A stretch of DNA of 64,000 nt. It comes from Paramacrobiotus metropolitanus (Eukaryota > Tardigrada > Eutardigrada > Parachela > Macrobiotidae). A program made the position numbers and the translations under genes. The notes under the pieces are model-generated. The model was not told the DNA's origin. It saw nothing but the letters and a program-made list of their open reading frames with translations, and did not search any database. Below are positions 51,351-63,031 of the stretch, in pieces (positions within the stretch are counted from its first letter, which is position 1; every line of letters starts with the position of its first letter). The DNA is taken from NCBI RefSeq assembly GCF_019649055.1, contig NW_026570362.1, forward strand, positions 186,001 through 250,000, written 5' to 3'.

Positions 51351-52434
51351 TGGGAAAGCTTACGCCAAAACTGCGCAAATCGCTAAACTGGCGCAGGATA
51401 ACTTTGGAGTTTGCAGCCTGGACCTGTCACTTGACACTTGACAGAGGCTAGGCGCAGACAAGCATATTAATTGATGAGAAACTCTCACACATTTATGGTT
51501 GCTACAGATTTCAGGGTAGAAAATGTAAAATCTAGTGCTGAAGACAGAATTGTAAGGATTAACAAAACAAACAGACTGGAGAAAACATCAGTATATTTAA
51601 CAGTTAGCACAGCGAGAGTTCGTAGTGAAAACCCAAGAAAAACAGGAATAACGCTGCCTACCGCCTGCTGGCGGAAGCGCAAGAAAGAGACCCAGCTGTT
51701 TGCCCGGGGTGGTAGCGACTAACGAGGCTTATTACTTCGGCGAGGCCGTCACTTACTTCCGGGTGACCCAATCAAAGAAATCGGTGAACTATTTTATTTA
51801 GGTACTAATTGTTTAGTGGTTGCCGTTGGTACTTATCAAAAGTTAACAAATTTGCATGCGCGATTGCGATGCTGAAATTTTTCAGCATGAGAGCCAGCGT
51901 ATCGTCATGATTTTAGCAGGACTTCGAATGTCCGTTCGCGATAAGGTTTTATTTGTTCTCTATAAATACAACTTTCACACCCACTGCGTTCGGCCAGACT
52001 TCCAGCCAAAAAAAGGAGCGTCCAAATTCAGAAAATCAGTACTTCGACATTCTCCACGAGCCGTACACATTTGTTATATAGTATATGTCCCAAGTCCCAA
52101 CGAACCGAACATTCCACAACGTGAGCGCGGCTATTTAACACTAGTTAACAGTTTTAACAAGCTTGTTTTTGGCTACATCCGGGATAGATTCCATTGCGCG
52201 GTTGAGACTCAAGCGCGCATTGGCTAATGTGATGTTGTGCTTACTCGACGCAATTACCTGCAGAGAAGTGTTCAATTCGTCAAGAATGTCAAAGTATTCA
52301 CACTGTTTTTAATCGATCCAGAACAATTAAAAAACAACCAAAAAACTGGCCACATAGGAGACAGAATCCTGTTAGCCTATGACAGGCCCTATGTCACAAC
52401 CAAAGGACTTCCCACGAAGATTTCACGCATGACA
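51351..52434. other. Intergenic, no gene seen
   Basis: Flank between pseudogene C and the start of paralogue B. No ORF has family similarity or composition suggesting a gene. Confidence 0.55.
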
Positions 52435-54488
52435 CTACTTTCCAGCCACTTTCCATTCCTCCACGTGTTTCCCGGCAATCTTCAGCTCCTTAAACTGCAC
52501 ACTGCAGTCTCGTCTGGCGACGTTGATCGTATCATTCGTATGCACTCCCGCTCGTTGTGCGCCGTATGTGGCCTCCCTATACTCTCCGTCAATGTACGCG
52601 TACACTGGGCGACTGCGCTTCAGGATACCCGCAGCCCGAGACGGTCTGGCTGGGAACCACCAGGGCACCTCTGTCCTGTACCGTCTCCATGCTAAACTCG
52701 GTTGCAGCTCCACTGACTCTGACTGGATACCAGTAGCCGTTGGCATATAAGATGAATACATTCTCGTTCTGCTTGTACCACTGTGACCCAATACGACGCA
52801 TCACGCGCTTTCGGGGCTCGGCACAAAATTCTAGCGCGTCATCGCTGGCTGAATGTTTGTAGATGTACAGTTGACGCATTTCCTTATCGTTCAGCAAATC
52901 GCTCTGCAAATGCAGAGTGAAGCGGTTAATCGTCAGGATCCACTAATAAACAGAGGTTAAAACAGTACTGGATTTCAACCTTAACGGGTCCGCTGACCAG
53001 TTGAGCATCCGTCATCCGCAGAAAGCATACTAGGAACAACGCCGGACCCAGCATCCTACGGCGATTGCAGGGCGTCGGCTCCAGATTTTGGCGATCACAC
53101 GCTGCCAGCGCCCACCTACGATCAAGAACTGTGACTACCACAGTTTGATATTTCAAACGGTCTGGAAAAAAACGAATCCAAAGGATGTATGTTAGCACGC
53201 AAAATATTTCGCCAGTGTGGCATCGTTTTCCTAATTAGGTTTCCAACTGTTGAGTCTCCTATACTTCTCCGCAGCCTTGTAGACGCTATTTCCTCCGCCG
53301 ATAGTGTGCAACGCTACAGAACCATATCGAGTGTTGTCCACTCTATCTGACTGAAATAGTCCGACTGGAGAACAGCCTCGCTGGATGCATCCACAATGTC
53401 CCACCACTTCTTCTGCACAACGTCGCAGTCCTTCGTCCAGTGCAGCGCCTATCAAGACGTACGAGTAACACTGTATAACACTGTAACGTAGTGCGCAATT
53501 GCGCACACCGGTGTATTGCCGAATAATCACTAAAATCTTCAAGATGCATCCAGCAGTTTTCCGGCTTTAACAGATCCACGACAAAGTCCATGCAGAGCTC
53601 TGCCAACTACGGTAACTCGTACTTGTCGGCGCAGTACAGAGTGGGCAGAACATTGTCCTCGGTCAGACCCTCTACCGACCCCCTAACTGGATAGTGAAAA
53701 CCAATACATTTACCATAGACTTTTTACTTTACCATAGATACGCGTGTAGAAATTATGGAGCCTGCAGAATCTGCCCCAACGTTAGGTAGTCCGGCATAAC
53801 CGTGGACGTTACAAGTTACAACGGACCTTTCGACGTTCTTCGCATTCCGGACATGTTAACAAATAACAATATAATTTTACGTGCCGTACGCCATGTTCTC
53901 CGCGTTATTTCACAAAGCACTTTCAAAAACTGATTAACGTTATGATAGTGTCTTTATATCAGCTTGTACACGAGATTAATAAAACATATCATCAAGTTTT
54001 CCAATGTGGAACAACACAGCGGATGCTGTCTGTATTGCCCGATAGGTCAATTAATATTGCAAAAACGACCGGAATGCGATAAACTCATAGTATAAGAACA
54101 TGCTGTGACTGCTGTCAAACAAATGTCTAACTGGACGTTTACCTGAGCATATGGGTGAAGGCGTCGGGAGGAATGCCCGGGATCTGGATGGGTGGACTGT
54201 CTTGCTCGGCCGCAATCCTGGAAAGCCTGGTGGTGAATGCGTCACTGCTGATGCTGGTTAACCTAGCGGAAACAAGAGCACCAATTTGTTGCCACCCGCT
54301 AAAAAACGTTGTTAAATCATGCCTATGTGCTCGAATCATCTTACTGCGCCACGCTGTCGCCCGACTGCAAATTCCACATCCGTTAAGTGACCATCCGCTA
54401 AAGCATTCTGCCAGCGATCGGTAACTTGGGAGAAAGCGCCTCGACTTTTCGCGCTGGCAGTTGGTGTGATCATGGGCGCCTGGGTCAT
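52435..54488 (-). pseudogene. BTB-BACK paralogue C, pseudogene
   Basis: All six family exons can be located, but disabled. Exon 1 (ATG at complement 54486-54488) has a one-base frameshift just before the MIRAHR end. Exon 3 has TAG for a conserved Trp (complement 53607-53609), lacks the YIYT start, and its donor GT reads TT. Exon 4 has TAG for Gln (complement 53314-53316). Exon 6 shifts frame near 52650 (ALVVPSQTV to RAAGILKRSRPVYAYIDG). Exon 4 closely resembles paralogue A, suggesting origin by duplication of an A-like gene. Intron 1 begins GC. Confidence 0.88.
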
Positions 54489-56287
54489 GATTCCGCGGTC
54501 ACCAGGGTTCGATGATTGCTTAACTTGCGATTGCAGCAAAGCAGTTGTCCAGCAAAATCAGCACACAAGCTACAACACGGGGATATAACGCTGCGCCGTA
54601 TACCGCTGAGGTCAACTGACCCAAAATGGTTTTCGCGACCGTAGAATTTCGGTAACAATTTAATGATCTACTCTACCTCCTGGAGAGTAGATCATTAAAT
54701 TACCGTATCGGTACACGGAATTTGTACCGATACGGTAATTGCAGCAATGCGCAGTAAACTGAGTGAAGTACTCTGAAAAGCACTAAATACACGTATTCGT
54801 AGTAGTATTTCGTACTGATTGAAGGCATACTGCGCTTCAATCCCGCCGACAACGCAGACAAGTTGTCTACTTTTTTCTAAAAACCCTTCAAACAAAAACA
54901 CGAATTTGTATGCAAAAAATAAACCGAGGTACCATGGAAGTTATTCACTAACTCAAAAGAAATTCACCCTTCTTCGTACTGCCTACACCATCCCTCCCAT
55001 AAAGAAAGCGTTTGATCAGCTTTCTGTCCTCCGGTGTACTCGTCGGCAGGCCAAATGACCGCAACGGGACTCGGCGAGCGCCAACGCTCCCAAAACAGCC
55101 GATCGCAGCTGCTACTTTACCACGGGTGACCTTTGTCTCCAACCCGATCAACAAACTCAGTTTACCACAACCAGGGGGCCACGTCTCTGTCGACCTGAAA
55201 AACTGCTGCGCGGGTGACCAAACGCACCTAAAACACCTAACGACATATCGACAAATTCCCGCACGCGCCCAAACAACCGACCGGATTTTGCGATAGATAA
55301 CCGAGTCAATTACCATGATCAATGTGCTGTGCTATAAAATCACCGCCGTGGCTGCAGTAAAGCGATAGTTTTGTTGTTTCAGCAGCCCAAATGAATACAA
55401 ACCGTTTTTTCCCATTTGATTAAGTAACTCGGCCAATTAATTCGAAATAAAATGTCCTGTATTTCAGTACGGTTGTTACAACTGCAACTGAGCGGATTGA
55501 TGTAGCACTGCGATTACCGTCGTAAATGCATCTTATGTACCAGATTTTAGTTAGCCGGGGAGACTTGAATTATTAGAAGTATAAATAAACAGCTGCATAA
55601 GATGAGATCTGTGGTTTAATTTGTTTTTTTAAAAATTATATAAGGAAGCGGCCTGTCCAGTGTCCACTTTTGCTGATGTAGAAGCCCAACCGAGTTTAAT
55701 AATTAATACGAATAGGACGAAATCGCAGTAAAGATCGAATTTTTTCTGTATTACGACGTAACGACATGGTCGACGTCTTAAGTTTTCCCTTTGTTTAGAC
55801 ATACTGTATAATTATACAGCAGTCGAAATGCGTATATGGTTATCTGGTTTACACCGTATGGCGGCGTATGCATCGAACTGGACATCAACTATCAGTCAAA
55901 ATTTTATTAAATACAAATGAAAACCAATTCAATCAAAACTGCACGAATCAAAACAAATTCAATGACACTTAACAAGTTTTCTAATCGTACATAAGCAGTT
56001 ATGCAAAAGTGAAGAATTTGCAGATAACAGATTTACAAAGGGAAACAACAAAATAGGCCAGTCATTACAAACTGAAGCAATGAAGTGACCTGCATCACGT
56101 CATATTATCAAACAATGCCTCTTGGAAGTCAGTAACCAAATCAACGACATTATTGCCCTTAAATGCTATTCATTTAGATCATTATCCATTTACGCAAGAC
56201 TTTCGTAAGGAGCATAGAAACCTGTAAGCTGATCGCAACCGAAGAATTCCAACGTACGCCTGTACATCGCCATACCCGCTCACAACA
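54489..56287. other. Intergenic between BTB C and D; hairpin, no gene seen
   Basis: A perfect 18-bp hairpin is at 54657-54674/54684-54701 (AATTTAATGATCTACTCT arms, nine-base loop). The block 54885-55000 resembles 27955-28075. Overlapping frames at 54948-55322 on both strands have odd composition and no recognised domain, so I leave them uncalled. Confidence 0.5.
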
Positions 56288-57955
56288 TTACTCTTGGGCC
56301 GCTTTCCATTCCTCCACGTGCTTATCGGCAATCCTCAGCTCCTTAAACTGCACACTGCATTCGCGGCCGGCGACGCTGACGGTATGTCGACCAGCCCGCT
56401 GCGAGCCATACGTGGCCTCTTTGTACACTTCGCCTATGTACGCATACACTGGCCGACCACGCTTCAGAATATCCGCTGCACGGACGGTTTGGGTTGGAGC
56501 GGCGAACTCGTTTTTTTCCTTCACCTTCTCTACTGCATAGTTCGAAAGACACTCCAGCGTCTGCTCCCCCTTGACTTTCACGGGATGCCAGAAACCATTC
56601 GTATATGAAATGAATATCTTCTCTCCCTGTTTGTATGAGCGCGACCCGATGGGATGCATCACGTTCTTCCGGGGCTCCACAGAAAATCCCAGCAACCAGG
56701 AAGCCGAGAAACTCTTGGCTGAATGTTTGAAGGTATACAGTTTCCGCACTTCTTCATCGTTCAGTAAACCACTCTGCACACCAGGGAAGCCGTTAGTCGA
56801 CACGAAGGAAGCGATGTCAGATTGTGAGCACAGTAAACAAGATCATCCTAACCTGAATGGGCCCGTCGACAAGTTGAGCGTCCGTCATCAGCGGAAAGCG
56901 GACAAAGGACAATGTCGGTCCCAGCATTCGTCGGCGATTACTGGACTTGTGGTCTACATTCTTGCGATCGCACGCTGCCGTAGCCCATCTAAAGGAACAC
57001 ATATTACACTTTGCGAAACCGAGTTTAAGTCAACAACACTATATTCTTTGTCCAGCATTAACTGCCGACAAAACCGATTGACCTGAAGATCACCTACCGT
57101 TCCACAGCCAAATACACTGCATTCTCTTTAGCTGACAGTGTGCCCCGGCGCAGCAGCATCTCCAACTGTGTCTGGTTGATTTTGGTGAAGTGCCCTGACT
57201 CCAAAACAGCTTCGGTGGACGCATCCACCACATCCCAACACTTATCCAGCACGTGATCACAATTCGGAGTCCAGCGTAGTGCCTGCCAAAACGGAAATTA
57301 GACACTGTACCATAGAGTTTTCACGATATCTGGACAGTGAGCTGCATTACTCTACGGACATTTTCTAGGTACATCAAGCAGTTGTCGGGTTTCACTTGGT
57401 CGAGGACAAAGTCGGTGCAGAGTTCGGATAGCCACGGCAGATCGTATTTTTCGGCGCAGTACACTGTCTGCAGTGCGTTGCCTTGCTTGATATCGTCCAC
57501 CGAACCCGTATAAATGTAGCTGGAAAAAAGGAAACCGAATGAAACCACGAAGGCTTGCGAATCTGGCACTTGTTACTTTAGCATGTTGGTGAACGCATCG
57601 GGAGGAATGTCCGGAATGTCAATGGCCGCGTCACCACGCTCGGCCAAGCTCCCGTTGAACATTGTGTGGAAAACATCACTGCCAAGGCTCAGAATTAACC
57701 TATAAGAAACACTTATTGTTATTGGTCACTGAGAAATACTGAATAGCGCTAGTAGCTTTGACAGGCGAACGAAACATTATTACACCGTTCAGACCTGTGG
57801 GCTCGGATCTTCTTCACTTCGCCACACTGGCGGCCAACGGCGAACTCCACATCCGTCAAATCACTACTCGCTAAAGCATTCTGATAGCGATTGGTAATCT
57901 GGGCAATGGCGCCCCGACGTTCAGAGCTGACGAATGACGCGGACGGCTGGGTCAT
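56288..57955 (-). CDS. BTB-BACK domain protein, paralogue D (intact, 416 aa)
   Basis: Exons on the complement: 57955-57795, 57699-57577, 57519-57360, 57282-57098, 56988-56853, 56773-56288; total 417 codons including stop, all phases consistent. BTB: DVEFAVGRQCGEVKKIRAH, YIYTGSVDDIKQGN, VYCAEKYDLPWLSEL. BACK: ALRWTPNCDHVLDKCWDVVD. Exon 5: RMLGPTLSFVRFPLMTDAQL. Exon 6: EKIFISYTNGFWHPVKV and VYAYIGEVYKEATYGSQ, ending VEEWKAAQE. Intron 1 starts with normal GT (AG|GTCTG); intron 3 has a weak GTCCGT donor. Closest by eye to B and E. Confidence 0.84.
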
Positions 57956-59175
57956 TGTGGTACGCTTCACGATGAACCCAAGTTGGAAAGTGCAGAAGGC
58001 CAGCCAACCTGGCCCAACCAGAAAAACGCACTAAGAATCCGTTGCAGTCAGATTTTAGGCTAGAGTAAAGTGACGATGATCAGACATACCACCGCTCTTG
58101 CTGCTGCCTCAGATTCTGGCGAAAATACAAACTGTACTGGAAAAAACCGTTAAAAATAACCCAAACATGTAAAACATCAAAAATAAACAATCAGAATCGC
58201 AGCAGAAGTTTGAAACAAAGAAGCGATTCAGCGAAAAGCCGAGGTTGCAGAAAACGGAAAACTCGCGACAGCGGTGGCGATGCCTAATTGCCTGTCCTGC
58301 CGGGTGGCTGCTGACAGGAAACGGAAAGTAGTTGCCGGCCCGTGGGAAGATGCTGATCTGATATACGCCTTATTAACTTATCGCGCGAGGTAAGTACAGT
58401 ACAACTGCTCATTAACTGAAAACATGTTACAAATTTTTTCGCGATGTCGCAATTGCCAGTGAATTGTCACCATCATATGACATCATTAATTTTGTTTGCG
58501 CTTATGTATTTGCCTATTTGGCAACTCCCAGCGTTGAGTATTACTGGTAGCATGAGGGAGTGCGTAATTGTTTGCGTAAACATCACGCAATAATAATACA
58601 GTACTGTACCTTTCTTTACTTAGAATTAATTACGCCTGTGTTTTCGTCAGATTGTACTTGTACTGCAGTTTTTTTGATAAATTTGGTTTTGATGTTGCTC
58701 AAATGCTCCTGACGGCTGACCTGCCTCGGAGTGCCTCGAGAGTTTGTCTGCTCAAAGATTAACGACACTAATCCATGTACTGATGTACGCAGTAATTACC
58801 GGTATAAGTTGTTGGCAGTTAGATTTATGATTTACCTTTAATTTTAGTCACTCAGGCACCAACACTGATATTCTATTACCGAAATCGGACAAATGGGCAA
58901 CTCAACAAAATCTGTCTGCATCACTGCACAGAAAACTACTTCAGGATACATTTTAGGCGCACACAAATTTGGGCCAAAACAACAAGAATTTAATGTAAGC
59001 CTGTAACACAACGATAATGGGTGGGTGTTATACGCAAATTAAACGCCATAGATCATTCCTTAAGAGTTCTAACAAATTCTTTCGAAAAGCCAGAAAAAAA
59101 CAACCTCGGTAAATAGAATTCGGCAAATGGAGTGCGACAGGAACAATAAAAACCTTAAAACTATTCGGAGTGTCA
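57956..59175. other. Intergenic between BTB D and E, no gene seen
   Basis: 1.2 kb without supported ORFs or obvious repeats. It contains the promoter of D and the 3' flank of E. Confidence 0.5.
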
Positions 59176-61546
59176 CTATTTTCGAGCGGCTTTCCATTCC
59201 TCAACATGCCGGCGCGCAATTTTCAGCTGCACAAACTCCACGTTGTATTCGCGGTCAGCGATGTCGACCGTATGTCGGCCAGCCCGCAATGCGCCGTACG
59301 TCGCCTTTTTGTAACCTCCGTCAATGTATGCTTCCACAGCCAGGCCACGCTTCAGAATATCCGCAGCCCGCACAGTCTTCCTACGCCGATGGATACCGCC
59401 TCTCTCCTCCTCTCTCTCCAGTTTATTCTCGCGGTACAAATTCAACTTGTCGTCTCCCGTGACCGCAGCCGGATACCAGTAGCCGTTGTCGTACTGGATG
59501 AAGATCTTCTCCGTCATTTTATACACGTATTTTGAGGTGATACGACACATTACGCGTTTCCGGGGTTCCGTAGAAAACTCTAATGGTCCCTGACCGGTTT
59601 TATGTTTGCAGAGCAGTAGTCGCGCAACTTCTTTGTCTTTCAGTAAACCACTCTGCAAACGAAACGCGAACGAGTACAAGAGCACTCAACAACGCGACTA
59701 ACGGTTTTAATGTGTTTTCAGTGTATAAAATTTATCATTTTTATAAGGCAAAGCTGAGCAAGCGTATTATAATAAACCGACAATCTTCAACACCGTTATA
59801 ACCTGTTACGAATTCTTACCTGAACGGGCCCGTTGGCAAGTTGCGCCTCATTCAGCAAGGCAAAACGCACGAGAAACAGTGCACCACCCAACATCCGGCG
59901 GCGATTACTGGGCGAAGGAGGCAGCTTTTTGCGAGCGCAAGCCGCCGCTGCCCATCTACAACAAAAAATATTTTAAGGCGCCACAGGTCAAACCCAGCAG
60001 CTATGAACCTAAATGCCGCTACATGCATCCATCATGAGGTTTCGCGAGAGCTGCCCGCAGTAGTGTTACCCACTTTTCAACAGCCACGTAGACAACGTTC
60101 TCTCCCGCCGACAACGTGCTGCGCTGCAGAATCCTCTCCAGCGTCTTTCGCTCCAACTTGGTGAAGTAACTGGACTGGAAGACAGCCTCGATGGATTCAT
60201 CTATCACGTCCAAGCATGCCTCCACCACCCGATCGCAATTTGGTGACCAACGTAGTGCCTGTAAAGTCCCGCATCATCACATAATTATATACGTCTATGG
60301 AAACGGAACAGGCGCGCCCTTGGCTAGTATTCCATCTTCCGAAGGGAGACAACGGGGAAATGGTGTGCCAGGAGCCGGCGCAAGAAAATGGACCCGGAGG
60401 GGGGATGTGGGGGAAGGAGAAAATTTCATGAAATTTAGTTTTTAGTTTACTGAAAATTGGAGAGAATTGGCTGGTACTGATTTTGCTGTTATGCCTATAC
60501 AGACTACACTGTTGTACATTAGTGAAGTTGTAAAACGCATTTTTGCCCTTTGACTTTTTCCTTGCGCTGCTGGTGATATCCTGAATGCATCCCAGCTTGT
60601 CAATATGCCTTCCAACACTCTTGAATGCATCCTGGGCAATACACTCCAGATTTTATTTTCGTCCCTGATATCTGCTTCACGCAGTTACTGCTCTTTCGCA
60701 TAATCTCATACATCGTCTTTCACATCTTTTAACTATGCAGTTTGTGCATTACAGTATAGTTTTATGCGGCTGTCGAAGAGCTGCGAGGTCATGCGCCTCC
60801 CCCACCCACACTCTAAACGTGTCTGATATTATAGAATTAGCAGATCACTAACACGTATTACGTATATAATATTTCACAGAAGCACATACTCGTATAAGCT
60901 AAACTAATTATCTGGGTACGAATACACAAACATTTTCCAAATACAGCAAGCAGTTGCGCGTTCCCACGTCGTCCAGAATAAAGTCGCTGCAGAGCTCCGC
61001 CAGCCACGGCAGGTCGTATTTGTCAGCAATGAACAACGTCTGCACAGCATTTTCCAGCTGGAGATCTTCCACAGAACCGGTGTAAATGTAGCTACGGCAG
61101 GGAAAAATGAAACAAATTCAGCCTGAACGTGGCGAGGAATCTGTGGACTGTACCGCTTACCTCAGCATGTTATGGAAAGCGTCGGGCGGGATGTCTGGGA
61201 TGTCGATGGCAGTACCAGCACGCTTGACCACGCTCCCGTTTAACATGTTATGGAACACATCGCTGCTCAGACTTAAAGCCAACCTAGCCGAAAACCAGTG
61301 GCGTTACGCCATTCCTGACTATGCCATCAGAATCCTGGCTAACTGACAGCGGAGGAGAGATGCTACAATCTGCCCTAGAACTTACTTATGTGCGTAGATA
61401 ATTTCCACTTCGCCACACAGGCGTCCAACTGCGAATTTCACATCGCACAAGTCATTTTTCTCTAAGGCATTCTTCCAACGATTTACGACCTGGGAGACCT
61501 TGCCTCGACGTTTAGAACTCTCAAAGGATGTGGATTTCTGCGCCAT
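59176..61546 (-). CDS. BTB-BACK domain protein, paralogue E (intact, 413 aa)
   Basis: Exons on the complement: 61546-61386, 61283-61161, 61091-60932, 60258-60074, 59955-59820, 59652-59176; 414 codons including stop. BTB: DVKFAVGRLCGEVEIIYAH, LALSLSSDVFHNML, YIYTGSVEDL. BACK: ALRWSPNCDRVVEACLDVID, TLSAGENVVYVAVEKW. Exon 5: RRRMLGGALFLVRFALLNEA. Exon 6: EKIFIQYDNGYWYPAAVTGD, KTVRAADILKRGLAVEAYID, ending VEEWKAARK. Intron 1 is AA|GTAAGT, a strong normal donor. Intron 3 is long (670 bp). Confidence 0.84.
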
Positions 61547-61820
61547 AGTGGCAGCGTCACAGCGTGCGTAGGTGCCCTGGGGAATCAGTACGATTAAACT
61601 TACAACTTCGGATAAGTCAAACTCTGGAGAGGAATAGCATAAGAACGATGTATTCGAGCTCAGCAGCCTTATCGCCGCTGCCGATTTCTGCAAAAAATAA
61701 GAATTTATCCCTTTCTCCCGAAGTAAAAACGATGGAACATAAAATTTATAAATACAAAGAACTAAGTTACTGACAAACAAAACGAAGAGCTCTCACAAAT
61801 TACTAGTACTAATATCGGTA

Positions 61821-62220
61821 TCATCCCATTTCGCCAACCGGACATTTCGCCAACCGGACATGTCGCCAACGGGACATTTCGACAACCGTAGTTTTTGGTA
61901 CTTTCTTTGGTTTTCTTAGGTTCTTAGGTTTCTTAGATTTTTTTACTTTTCTTAGTCCTCTTAAGGTTTCTTAGGTTTTCTTAGGTTTTCTTAGGTTTCT
62001 TAGGTTTTCTTAGGTTTCTTAGGTTTCTTAATTTTTTTTAGGTTCTTAGATTTTCAGGTTTCTTTGGTTCTGTTTATAGGTTTTTATTTGCTCCTTTTTA
62101 AACTTTTCGAACCGTTGGTGTCACTTGGGGATAATTTGGATTCGAACTGCCGTGTTATGTGTTATCAAATTGAACTGCTGCTGTCTGGTTGGCGAAATGT
62201 CCCGTTGGCGAAATGGGTGG
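61821..62220. mobile_element. MITE-like element, 400 bp, CATTTCGCCAAC inverted repeats
   Basis: CCCATTTCGCCAACCGGACA... at about 61825-61860 matches in inverse the end at 62182-62217 with about two mismatches. The 18-base word CATTTCGCCAACSGGACA is repeated within each arm. TA dinucleotides flank it (61819-61820, 62221-62222). The interior is a pyrimidine-rich tandem array of TTTCTTAGG units (about 61905-62060). No coding capacity. Confidence 0.8.
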
Positions 62221-62525
62221 TAGCCCTAATATCACAATGCAGAAAAGACTATTGCCACGGGCGGCGGCGGGTGCGATCAGAATTGAACGCGGCAGAACCG
62301 AAGACATGTAGCTTTTCCCCGGGGGTGGTTCATAACTTCGTTGTAGCGCACAACGTCACAAAGCTCTGTACAGAGAGACATTAAAATGGAACCAACTTTA
62401 TCAGCTGCAAAAAGATTTGCAAAAATAGCTCATGACGCGGCAACAAAATCACATGTGCAAGGCATCGGGGCTGAGTCAAACACATAATTCCCTAATATTA
62501 ATGACATTAGCAGCATACCGGCTGT

Positions 62526-63031
62526 TTACAGGAGCAGAAAGGAAATGGCCGCCATCATGCCTACCACCATACCGGCGTTGAACATGCCTACGAAAATATT
62601 ATACGATCGCCAATCCCGCGGCGCAGAGCACTTAGTACATCTTCCACCAGCCGGAGCCAATTTCGTGAACTCCAGCTTATCCCAAAAGGCATATTCTTTG
62701 CCGTTACGGTGGCAATTATAGGAGTGGGTGCCATTGTCTCATACTCCACACCATAGGGAGCCAAGCGCGTCCAGAACAGTCCGGCAAAAACGGACTCGAA
62801 GAGGAAAACGGATGCAGTCAGCACGTAGAAAGCCAGAATGAGGTTGTGCACGGATAACAGGCATGCCTTCAGCACGGCATCCTCCAACGGGTTGTTACAT
62901 TGGTGGTCAAAGCGGTATCGGTGTAGCTGCTGCATTCCACCATGGCGTCGATGTCCTGTGTCAAGTTTCCGAGATACTCCGCCATCGTCCGCTCGTAATA
63001 GTTGCTCTTAAGCGATACAACGGTGTCATTG
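62526..63031 (-). pseudogene. Membrane protein gene fragment, frameshifted, family unknown
   Basis: Three successive minus-strand frames read like one protein. The first is an ectodomain-like part (SNYYERTMAEYLGNLTQDID), starting after a possible AG acceptor at 63032-63033. The second has a strong hydrophobic helix (LILAFYVLTASVFLFESVFA). The third is KEYAFWDKLEFTKLAPAGG followed by CTKC and a terminal hydrophobic helix (GMFNAGMVVGMMAAISFLLL), stopping at complement 62526-62528. Shifts fall near 62885-62905 and 62697-62706. Either a pseudogene or an unrecognised intron pattern. At least two membrane passes; family not recognised. Confidence 0.45.

Noticed and set aside
54948-55322. Overlapping ORFs on both strands upstream of BTB C
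   Set aside because: No domain, no similarity to neighbours, and neither strand is clearly preferred.
61900-62060. CRISPR-like or telomere-like repeat
   Set aside because: The TTTCTTAGG units are contiguous with no spacers and lie inside an inverted-repeat element.
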